Shown here piece after piece: positions 1 to 5,683 of a DNA stretch of 5,955 nucleotides. The stretch comes from Leptospiraceae bacterium (GTDB lineage Bacteria > Spirochaetota > Leptospiria > Leptospirales > Leptonemataceae): NCBI GenBank assembly GCA_020440935.1, contig JAGRNC010000174.1, positions 1-5,955 on the forward strand, in the 5' to 3' direction. A program made the position numbers and the translations under genes. The first letter of the stretch is position 1. Every line of letters starts with the position of its first letter. The notes beneath the pieces are model-generated. The model did no database searches. It worked only from the letters and a program-made list of their open reading frames with translations, and was not told the origin of the DNA.

Positions 1-301
1 TAGGGTGAACCCTCGTCGCCTCGGTTCCTCCGCTGAAGGATTGCAAACTCGCTCTGGCATACGATTCGCTGGAACGATTGCGGTCCGCCGATTCGCTCAT
101 TTCGATGGCCATTCGACGGAATAAGAACGGTGCGATAGCCTGAGCAATTTGACTCCTTCGGGAGTTATGGGTGCATACAAACAATAGCTGAATAGGATCG
201 CCCGATTTCCACCGCTGCGCCATGTATTCGGCCAGGCCTTGCAAGGCGATTTGTCGGCTCTGTAATTTGTTCCAATCCATTTTTCTTTTTGGAATCGCCA
301 T
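1..301 (-). CDS. Low-molecular-weight tyrosine phosphatase / arsenate reductase-like protein, 3' end beyond the window
   Basis: The frame is open from an ATG at 301 to the left edge, giving the first 100 residues and no stop. Residues 39-51 hold a hydrophobic strand followed by C-T-H-N-S-R-R-S (Cys43, Arg49, Ser50). This is the CX5RS phosphate-binding loop of low-molecular-weight protein tyrosine phosphatases and thioredoxin-type arsenate reductases. The later S-G-G-T-E-A-T at about 90-96 is also typical of this superfamily, where a similar segment follows the second strand. Members are small cytosolic enzymes using the loop cysteine as nucleophile on phosphotyrosine or arsenate. The catalytic aspartate and any extra arsenate-reductase cysteines lie outside the window, so the two activities cannot be separated. 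The start is 2 bp after the stop of the upstream gene, implying co-transcription and probable translational coupling. No strong Shine-Dalgarno is seen; Met8 (ATG at 280) is an alternative start. Confidence 0.85.
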   Translation of the reverse strand, partial: MAIPKRKMDWNKLQSRQIALQGLAEYMAQRWKSGDPIQLLFVCTHNSRRSQIAQAIAPFLFRRMAIEMSESADRNRSSESYARASLQSFSGGTEATRVHP

Positions 302-303
302 TT

Positions 304-912
304 TCAGGAGTTCTGCATCAGTAATCGCAAGGCTTCTTCGGACTCGTTTACCGCTTCCATTCGAAGGTACTGGGGGCCAAAAAAATCAACCAGCGCTTGA
401 ATCAATCGATTGCTCTTTACGTAGAATTCGATAATTCCCTCTGAAAGTCGAACATACATCATATGAAAGTCGCCCACAAAGGTGGGCACCATGCGAACGT
501 AGTATGCTGGCCGAAAATAGATATAGCGGCCTTCATGCTGGAAGGCGGGCGGGATGTTACGCGTGAATCGATTCATGGCTATTCGCTGCGCAAATGGAAA
601 TGGACTCACTGTGCGATACAAATCGAGCTTCTGGTATGGATAGGAACGAAATTTGAACCGATGGCACTTAAAGTAAATCCCATGATTCTCCACATGGTGT
701 GGACGAAATGATACTTCGAATGCAGTGCCGCGAAGCCGCCCCTGTCGCGTAGTTTTGCCCCGGATTCGGATTTCTCGGGCCGTGGTCTCAATGGAGAACT
801 CCAGCAGCGACGGATTTCGAATCCGTGCCTGATTCGAAATTACAGGATTCAGAGCATCCATCTTCAGCTGGATCCTGTACACCTTTTCTTCCAGTGGATT
901 CTGAATCTCCAT
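304..912 (-). CDS. Conserved-looking protein of unknown function (202 aa)
   Basis: This is an uninterrupted frame ending in TGA at 306-304. I start it at the ATG at 912: AAAGG lies 9 bp upstream, whereas an in-frame TTG at 918 would leave only 3 bp of spacing. I do not recognise the family. The protein is rich in Arg, Tyr and Phe and looks basic, with alternating hydrophobic stretches that suggest beta strands in the first 150 residues, then a helical tail (about 165-200) ending in a Glu/Leu-rich segment. There is no signal peptide or membrane segment, so it is probably cytosolic. I looked for a PilZ signature (RxxxR with D/NxSxxG) because PilZ-like proteins are common beside signalling genes, and did not find one. 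It precedes the phosphatase-like gene by 2 bp and probably forms an operon with it. It diverges from gpsA across 55 bp. Confidence 0.75.
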   Translation of the reverse strand: MEIQNPLEEKVYRIQLKMDALNPVISNQARIRNPSLLEFSIETTAREIRIRGKTTRQGRLRGTAFEVSFRPHHVENHGIYFKCHRFKFRSYPYQKLDLYRTVSPFPFAQRIAMNRFTRNIPPAFQHEGRYIYFRPAYYVRMVPTFVGDFHMMYVRLSEGIIEFYVKSNRLIQALVDFFGPQYLRMEAVNESEEALRLLMQNS

Positions 913-967
913 CAGCAAAAACCTTTACAAAAGATAATCCCCGGTTCCATGTCTACTTTTTAAGCCT
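913..967. promoter_or_regulatory. Divergent promoter region between the 304-912 gene and gpsA
   Basis: Both flanking genes are transcribed away from this 55-bp gap, so it should hold the start signals for each. On the plus strand GATAAT at 933-938 matches five of six bases of a sigma-70 -10 box and would start transcription near 945, leaving a leader of about 23 nt for gpsA. No good -35 box is found at normal spacing. On the minus strand AAAGG (positions 926-922) serves as the ribosome binding site of the left gene. No convincing minus-strand promoter could be chosen. The assignment of boxes is tentative. Confidence 0.35.
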
Positions 968-2005
968 ATGAAAGTATCAGTTCTCGGTAGTGGATCGTTT
1001 GGAACAGCTCTAGCCTCGGTGTTAGCCGATAAGGGCGAGGATGTCCTGCTCTGGGCCAGAAACCCGGAAATCGTTGAGTCGGTCAATCAGGCTCATGAAA
1101 ACAAACGATATCTGCCCGGAATGCGCCTCCCCGACAAACTCAAGGCCACGGCGGACATCGAAGAGTCTCTGAAAGATGCGGGGATGATTGTTGTGGCCAT
1201 TCCATCCCAATCTCTGGCGGGAGTGCTACGAGATATTTCGGGTTCGCTGCCAGCCGGAGTGCCGCTGGTCAGTGCTGCCAAAGGCATTGAGAAAGGCACG
1301 CTTCGGCTGGTCTCCGAAATCTTCGAAGAAGAGCTGCCAGGCAAGTTTCATCGAAACCTGACCTACCTTTCCGGACCCAGCTTTGCAAAAGAAATCATAC
1401 AGAAGATTCCCACGGTGGTCAGTATTGCCGCTCGTGACGATGAAGTGGGCGAGCAGGTACAGCATCATTTTTATCACGGGTACTTTCGTACGTATCGTAC
1501 GCAGGACGTGGTGGGAGTCGAAGTAGGCGGCGCATTAAAGAATGTCATCGCCATTGCGGCCGGGGTTTCCGACGGTTTACAGCTCGGTCATAACACTCGC
1601 GCCGCCATCATTACGCGCGGGCTTGCCGAGATCACTCGCCTGGGAGTAACCAAGGGCGCAGATCCAATCACATTTCTGGGACTGGCCGGCATGGGCGATC
1701 TTGTACTAACTTGCACCGGCGATCTTAGCCGGAATCGCACCGTTGGTAAGAAGCTGGGCGAGGGAATGAAGCTAAACGACATCATCGCAGAGATGAACCA
1801 GGTGGCTGAAGGTGTGGATACGACTGCCTCCGCGCATGATCTGGCCAAAAAGCTGGGTCTGGAACTGGCCATTACCGATGCGGTCTACGCTATGCTCTAT
1901 AAGGACCTGGAGCCGGCCAGCGTGGCCAGGGAGCTAATGAGCAGAGGTTTAAAAAAAGAAATGGAAGGCCACGAGCCGCGGCGACGTTCCTCCGATCGCG
2001 GTTAG
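968..2005 (+). CDS. gpsA: NAD(P)+-dependent glycerol-3-phosphate dehydrogenase GpsA
   Basis: GpsA reduces dihydroxyacetone phosphate to sn-glycerol 3-phosphate, the backbone precursor of phospholipids, in the cytosol. The 345-aa length is normal for the family. The N-terminal Rossmann fold carries G-S-G-S-F-G-T-A-L-A (residues 7-16), followed by the family's L-W-A-R-N (28-32) after the second strand. S-A-A-K-G-I-E (102-108) and L-S-G-P-S-F-A-K-E (134-142) are characteristic. The C-terminal substrate domain has G-G-A-L-K-N-V (187-193) with the expected catalytic Lys191, then the G-H-N-T-R-A-A stretch (207-213), G-M-G-D-L-V-L-T-C-T (241-250) and S-R-N-R (254-257). All key residues are present, so the enzyme should be active. 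The ATG at 968 is fixed by the Rossmann motif at residue 7. It has no evident Shine-Dalgarno; the stop of a four-codon mini-ORF lies 4 bp upstream. The C-terminus ends in a short basic tail. It converges with the 2044-3618 gene across 38 bp. Confidence 0.98.
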   Translation: MKVSVLGSGSFGTALASVLADKGEDVLLWARNPEIVESVNQAHENKRYLPGMRLPDKLKATADIEESLKDAGMIVVAIPSQSLAGVLRDISGSLPAGVPLVSAAKGIEKGTLRLVSEIFEEELPGKFHRNLTYLSGPSFAKEIIQKIPTVVSIAARDDEVGEQVQHHFYHGYFRTYRTQDVVGVEVGGALKNVIAIAAGVSDGLQLGHNTRAAIITRGLAEITRLGVTKGADPITFLGLAGMGDLVLTCTGDLSRNRTVGKKLGEGMKLNDIIAEMNQVAEGVDTTASAHDLAKKLGLELAITDAVYAMLYKDLEPASVARELMSRGLKKEMEGHEPRRRSSDRG

Positions 2006-2043
2006 TTGCAGCCTGGATGGATCGCAAAAGAAATGAGTAAGAA

Positions 2044-3618
2044 CTACTGATTGCTCTTTCTATGTTCTTGCAGCGCGCCGTGTAATTCTTTCTTTTGCGA
2101 ATCAGAAATGCGACCCTCACTGATGATGGCATCGATTCGTTCGGCATCGAGTACTTCTTCTTTTAATATCTTGCCTTCCAGAGAATGCAGAAAACGGACT
2201 ACTTCGTCTGTTTTTACAAATCCAGTTTCCAGAGCATGCATGGCAAACCCTGCCGATCCTTCGCATGCCACAGGGAAAACAATCGTATCCAGATCCGGCT
2301 TCACATCCCAGTCCGATGGAAGGCTTTCTTCGATCTCTTTGCGCATTTGATCGGTATTATTGGAGGCGGCCCGGTTAATCCAGACGGCGCCTACAGGGTT
2401 GACCGTACCATGAACTTGCAGATTTCTATCTGTGAGCGCAGCAATGCGACGGGCCGAATCGCGGGTAAGCGCTTCGCGATCTTTGAATTGGAGTTTATAC
2501 AGGTATTGCTGCAATCGGTCGCCGTGAATCCAGCCTGAAAGAAGGCATTGATAAAGAGTAAAGATCAGATAATCGCTTTCCGTATCATCTCCCATGAGAA
2601 TCTCTTTTGCGCCCGTGGGACGATGGATTCGCATCTGAAGTAGAGTCTCCAATTTGTAGGAAACCTGATCAAACAGGCTCTGAAAACTGGAGCCCATATA
2701 TTTCATGGAACGATCCAGCGCTTCGCCAAAGCCTTTGGAAAGATAGTCGTCCATATTCAGTACAGTCTGCACAGTCTTTCGAATCATTTGATTCAGGGTG
2801 CCCATCAAATACTTCAGATGGAGGGAATCTACCGGGATCGAATGGTTCGAAAATACGCTCATCAAAGTACGGCGAAAGAAGTGGGGCGAGGCGGAAATAA
2901 AGGAAAGCGAATAGCCATGGCCAGAGAAGAGACGGTATAGCTCCTCCATGCCTGCCAGCGGCTTCTTCATGTCCGGAAGCTCCATTAATGTGTCCAGGAG
3001 TCCCTGCCGGCTTTCAATCTTTGTGTCCAGGAAAGTCTGATCGATGTCTGAAGTAATCAGTGTTCCCTGGTAGTCTTCTGCAAGAATTGTGGCCCGGCCA
3101 AATCCAATGGCCGTATCGGTCTGGTTGGTTTGCTGAATACCTGCGCCAATTCGGGCAATATCTGTAAAGCTCTGTCGGATGGAATCGCTACCGCGTAGCA
3201 TAATCCGCACAAGATATTTTCCAGCGGGCAGGTCGCCCTCCATCTCCACGGCAAAGAATCCATCTTCTTCGCCATGCAACTCTTCGCTTTCCAGGGCTGT
3301 TTCCGGGATGGAGTAGTCCTGTAGTTTTTCTGGAATATCGGACCATTCCTGGGGCCAGGGAGCCAGTTGCACCGAGATTCGAGGCTTTCGGACCGAGCTC
3401 ATTCCCATGTCCTGCACCGGACGGATGCGTTTTAGCTGCGACCGGGGCAGTCCAATAAAGGGATCCCACAATTCCTGATTGTGGTCCGAAAGGATGGACA
3501 CATCCACAACTTGACCTTCAATCCGGATACGTCGGCCGGAGCCAATATATCCATTTACCAGAGCTATTCTTTTGCGATCGATTCCGGGAACCGTTGGTTG
3601 TTTGTACTCTTCTGCCAT
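2044..3618 (-). CDS. APP1/DUF2183 domain protein, putative phosphatidate phosphatase (524 aa)
   Basis: The central part matches the APP1 (DUF2183) catalytic domain, a HAD-superfamily fold known from yeast App1, an Mg2+-dependent phosphatidate phosphatase. Motif I is S-D-I-D-Q-T (190-195), with Asp191 as expected nucleophile and Asp193 as acid/base. P-L-A-G-M (220-224) and I-S-A-S-P (241-245, motif II) follow. L-H-L-K (266-269) supplies the probable motif III lysine, and G-D-D-T-E-S-D (343-349) the acidic motif IV. The N-terminal region (about 20-185) looks beta-rich, includes a glycine-rich Y-I-G-S-G-R-R segment near 24-30, and precedes the catalytic domain as in many bacterial homologues. 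Between motifs III and IV lies a Met-rich, helix-like stretch of about 70 residues, longer than I expect for the yeast-type domain. The C-terminal 150 residues are unassigned. No signal peptide or membrane span is seen, so it is presumably cytosolic or peripheral to the membrane. No strong ribosome binding site precedes the ATG at 3618. Substrate is inferred. Confidence 0.88.
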   Translation of the reverse strand: MAEEYKQPTVPGIDRKRIALVNGYIGSGRRIRIEGQVVDVSILSDHNQELWDPFIGLPRSQLKRIRPVQDMGMSSVRKPRISVQLAPWPQEWSDIPEKLQDYSIPETALESEELHGEEDGFFAVEMEGDLPAGKYLVRIMLRGSDSIRQSFTDIARIGAGIQQTNQTDTAIGFGRATILAEDYQGTLITSDIDQTFLDTKIESRQGLLDTLMELPDMKKPLAGMEELYRLFSGHGYSLSFISASPHFFRRTLMSVFSNHSIPVDSLHLKYLMGTLNQMIRKTVQTVLNMDDYLSKGFGEALDRSMKYMGSSFQSLFDQVSYKLETLLQMRIHRPTGAKEILMGDDTESDYLIFTLYQCLLSGWIHGDRLQQYLYKLQFKDREALTRDSARRIAALTDRNLQVHGTVNPVGAVWINRAASNNTDQMRKEIEESLPSDWDVKPDLDTIVFPVACEGSAGFAMHALETGFVKTDEVVRFLHSLEGKILKEEVLDAERIDAIISEGRISDSQKKELHGALQEHRKSNQ

Positions 3619-3698
3619 CGTGAAATACTTGAACTATTGAGCGGTGAATCCTTAATGCTTCCGATAGCCTGCGGGCTGTCATTCAAAAAAAGGGAACC
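3619..3698. promoter_or_regulatory. Divergent promoter region between the APP1-type gene and the deacetylase operon
   Basis: This 80-bp gap separates two genes transcribed outward and must serve both. On the plus strand TTGAAC (3629-3634) and CTTAAT (3651-3656), 16 bp apart, match four of six bases each of the sigma-70 consensus and are a weak candidate for the deacetylase operon. No convincing box was found for the minus strand. AAAGGGA at about 3689-3695 is a good Shine-Dalgarno for the ATG at 3699 and fixes that start. The stem-loop at 3663-3680 lies inside this region. Confidence 0.35.
3663..3680 (+). other. Stem-loop in the leader of the deacetylase operon
   Basis: GATAGCC and GGCTGTC form a 7-bp stem (one T-G wobble) around a TGCG tetraloop. 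It is followed by A-rich sequence and then the Shine-Dalgarno about 10 bp downstream. Neither strand shows a T-tract after the hairpin, so it is not an intrinsic terminator. If the transcript starts upstream, the hairpin would sit in the 5' leader just ahead of the ribosome binding site. It could equally be a DNA operator for a dimeric regulator of both divergent genes. Confidence 0.4.
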
Positions 3699-4592
3699 AT
3701 GTCAGCACTGCCCATTTTCATCTATTCCGATCGCTACAATATGGACCTGGGGGAACATGTATTTCCCTCTGTGAAATATCGCTACATCCGCGAGGCATTG
3801 CGCCAGGATGAGCGCTTCTCTGAGCACAAATTTCTGGAGCCGTTGCCGCTGAGCTACGAAGAAGCGGCCTCGGTACACAAGAAGGCCTACCTGGAGGATC
3901 TCCGAGAATTAAATTTCTCCAAACGGGTGTACCGTAGCGAGTTGCCATTAAATCGTATGATAGTCGACGCATTCTTTCTGGCGGCTGGAGGAACTCTACT
4001 GGCCGCAGAAATGGCGCTGCAGCATCGATTGGGAATGAACCTGGCCGGGGGCTTCCATCATGCATTTGCCGACCATGCCGAGGGGTTCTGCTATTTGAAC
4101 GATGTTGCCATTGCCATTCGAGTATTGCAAAAGCAGAAAAGAATTCGTAAAGCTCTGGTAATTGATCTCGATGTACATCAAGGGAATGGAACGGCCCGGA
4201 TTTTTCGGTCTTCCCGGTCTGTGTACACTTTTTCTGTGCACGAAGAGAAGAACTATCCCCCCAAAGAGAAAGGCTCCCTGAACGTTGGACTGGAAAGTGG
4301 AACTAGCGACGAGCAGTATCTGGAAGCGCTGGAGAAGAACCTGGAATATATAAAGAGCAAATTTAAGCCGGACCTCGTCGTATACGTAGCTGGCGTCGAT
4401 CCGTACGAAAACGACCGACTGGGTGGACTGTCTGTTAGCAAGGAAGGCATGGCTCGTCGCGACATTCTCGTAAGAGACTATTTTCAAGAGGTTCCTATGC
4501 TGGCTGTGCTGGCTGGCGGCTATGCGATCAATACGCAGGATACGGTGGATTTGCACGTACAAACCTGCGAGGTTCTGGCAGGATTTCGCTAA
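3699..4592 (+). CDS. Histone deacetylase family protein, class IV (HDAC11)-like zinc deacylase
   Basis: The 297-aa protein has the full arginase/deacetylase-fold active site. G-G-F-H-H-A (117-122) gives the His120-His121 dyad. G-F-C-Y-L-N-D (129-135) follows. V-I-D-L-D-V-H-Q-G-N-G-T (154-165) supplies Asp156 for charge relay and Asp158 plus His160 as zinc ligands. Asp239 in E-N-D-R-L-G-G (237-243) is the third ligand, and L-A-G-G-Y (271-275) carries the transition-state Tyr275. The E-N-D-R-L-G-G form, the compact size and the N-terminal H-x-F-P-x-x-K-Y pattern resemble class IV (HDAC11) proteins more than acetoin-utilisation or acetylpolyamine types. Family members hydrolyse acyl groups from lysine or polyamine nitrogen; human HDAC11 prefers long-chain fatty acyl lysine. 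The true substrate here is unknown. The ATG at 3699 has AAAGGGA about 4 bp upstream. The stop overlaps the next gene's ATG (TAATG), so the pair is surely co-transcribed. No signal peptide; cytosolic. Confidence 0.93.
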   Translation: MSALPIFIYSDRYNMDLGEHVFPSVKYRYIREALRQDERFSEHKFLEPLPLSYEEAASVHKKAYLEDLRELNFSKRVYRSELPLNRMIVDAFFLAAGGTLLAAEMALQHRLGMNLAGGFHHAFADHAEGFCYLNDVAIAIRVLQKQKRIRKALVIDLDVHQGNGTARIFRSSRSVYTFSVHEEKNYPPKEKGSLNVGLESGTSDEQYLEALEKNLEYIKSKFKPDLVVYVAGVDPYENDRLGGLSVSKEGMARRDILVRDYFQEVPMLAVLAGGYAINTQDTVDLHVQTCEVLAGFR

Positions 4593-5455
4593 TGGCATTG
4601 TTTGGCGATTCGGACAAATTGAGTCGCAGAGAAGGCGGCTCGGACAAGGAAATTGAGCTGCCCAATCTCGAGCCTCTCGATATTGAAGAGGATCTGCACG
4701 GCGGTCCTTTGATCAAGAATGCCGATGGCGCCGTACGCATTTTTGGCAAATTCTCCGAAGCCGAGATTCGCGAGTTAATGGAATGGTCCGGTATCTTTTC
4801 GGAGCTTGCGGCCAAAGGATACACCGATCCGCTTCTGGAATTGCATTACCTGTCGGACCTGGATCAGCGCATTTTCGTTAAAGATCCCGAATCAGATATG
4901 GTGCTGATTCACATACGACTCAAAGTATCTTACTTTCGCTTTCGTCTACATCCCGGCGCGCCGCAGAAAAAGCTACTCTACATCGACTGGCTTCTTACGC
5001 AGCATCCGCGAAGCAAGAATATACGTCCCGATCGATTGTTCCCGGGACAGAATGCGCCCGGGCTGGGCATTTTTTCGCAAATAAGCGACTTCATTACCAA
5101 TCTGGCTCTGGGAGTGGGGGCCCGGGGCGCCTTTAACATCCCGGAATACTTCCATGATGCGCTACTCTTCCATAGAGAATTTCGCTTCTATGATCCTGCC
5201 ACCGAAGCATTCTTTCGAGGCTTAATTCGAGACCTGCGCAAACATGGGGCGCGGGAAATCTCAAAAGCGCTTTCTGAGGGTCGCATTCGCGATGGTCAGG
5301 GCGAAGCGGTGCGATGGGTTCCGGGCGAGATGATTTCCATACTCGATCCGGAATTGGAAGAAATCATCTGGTCCAAGGACTATTTCACTCGAGTGGTACG
5401 CCAGCTCAAGCGTATCGAGTTTTCTATGGAACCAGCCCCGGCCGCAGAGAGTTAG
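4592..5455 (+). CDS. Uncharacterised protein coupled to the deacetylase; possible divergent GNAT-like acyltransferase (287 aa)
   Basis: Its ATG shares a base with the deacetylase stop, with AGGA about 8 bp upstream, so translation is probably coupled. I do not recognise a named family. The first 45 residues are acidic and likely disordered. Residues 100-133 look like successive strands (I-H-I-R-L-K, F-R-F-R-L, L-L-Y-I-D-W-L). Then come L-F-P-G-Q-N-A-P-G-L-G-I-F (149-161), a helix (162-174) and F-H-D-A-L-L-F-H-R-E-F-R-F-Y-D-P (187-202). Strand, glycine-rich turn with a G-x-G, helix, strand, then N/H-x-A-x-x-F/Y...F is the order of the CoA-binding core of GNAT acetyltransferases (motif A and B), so a GNAT-like fold is plausible. 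The P-G-Q-x-x-P-G-L-G form differs from the standard Q/RxxGxG/A loop, and I cannot confirm catalysis. There is no signal peptide or membrane segment. The C-terminal 70 residues look helical and charged. Being paired with a deacylase supports an acyl-transfer or acyl-lysine-related role, by inference only. Confidence 0.82.
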   Translation: MALFGDSDKLSRREGGSDKEIELPNLEPLDIEEDLHGGPLIKNADGAVRIFGKFSEAEIRELMEWSGIFSELAAKGYTDPLLELHYLSDLDQRIFVKDPESDMVLIHIRLKVSYFRFRLHPGAPQKKLLYIDWLLTQHPRSKNIRPDRLFPGQNAPGLGIFSQISDFITNLALGVGARGAFNIPEYFHDALLFHREFRFYDPATEAFFRGLIRDLRKHGAREISKALSEGRIRDGQGEAVRWVPGEMISILDPELEEIIWSKDYFTRVVRQLKRIEFSMEPAPAAES

Positions 5456-5683
5456 ATCTTAAGCGCAGGGGTGCTTCTCGAACGCAGGCCTGGCACGAAG
5501 GGGCCGCTCCTTTCTGCGGAGCGCTCCATTCCTGCGATTCTTCTAAACGAATGCGCCTGGTCCTATGATTCTCCGAATCGATTGGGGCCGTCTGGTACTT
5601 TGGGCTGGAATGTAATCTTGGAATAATGTACTGGAACTCTCAAGTAGAACGCGCCAATGGAACTGCGTTTACAGACGTTCGAA
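5456..5683. other. Non-coding convergent gap with inverted repeats
   Basis: These 228 bp lie between the end of the deacetylase operon and the end of the GGDEF gene on the opposite strand. I see no credible gene: plus-strand frames entering from about 5626 and 5657 run antisense through the GGDEF coding sequence and look like shadows of it. The left half holds inverted repeats at 5500-5527, 5534-5556 and 5567-5579. The right half has AATAAT at 5622-5627, 16 bp after TTGGGC (5600-5605), which looks like a promoter but leads only into antisense sequence. Confidence 0.6.
5500..5527 (+). terminator. Possible transcription terminator hairpin after the deacetylase operon
   Basis: GGGG-C-CGCTCC (5500-5510) can pair with GGAGCGCTCC (5518-5527) across a 7-nt loop, giving a GC-rich stem of about 10 bp with one bulged C and one G-T wobble. 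It lies 45 bp after the operon's stop. The following bases are T-rich only in part (ATTCCTGCGATTCTTC) and there is no clean U-run, so it may be a weak terminator or a 3'-end stabilising structure. The second arm is itself a perfect 10-bp palindrome, GGAGCGCTCC. Confidence 0.4.

Noticed and set aside
304..912. A PilZ (cyclic di-GMP binding) assignment for the 202-aa protein, attractive because a GGDEF gene is in the same window
   Set aside because: Neither the RxxxR nor the D/NxSxxG element is present in the right order.
968..2005. Frameshift or altered active site in gpsA
   Set aside because: The frame is continuous at normal length and all nucleotide-binding and catalytic motifs, including Lys191, are intact.
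1976..2043. Terminator between gpsA and the convergent APP1-type gene
   Set aside because: Only a short CCGCG/CGCGG pairing with a long loop inside the gpsA 3' end and an 8-bp palindrome are seen; there is no following T-tract on either strand.
2185..2538. A 117-codon plus-strand frame inside the APP1-type gene
   Set aside because: It is antisense to a strongly supported coding region and shows no motif.
3663..3691. Hairpin plus A/T run read as an intrinsic terminator
   Set aside because: On the plus strand the hairpin is followed by A residues, and on the minus strand the T-run comes before the stem, so neither direction has stem followed by U-tract.
3996..4598. A 200-codon open frame on the minus strand, antisense to the deacetylase gene
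   Set aside because: It lies almost wholly across a gene whose plus-strand frame carries every family motif, its translation shows no domain, and it has no ribosome binding site or neighbour logic. It is a shadow frame.
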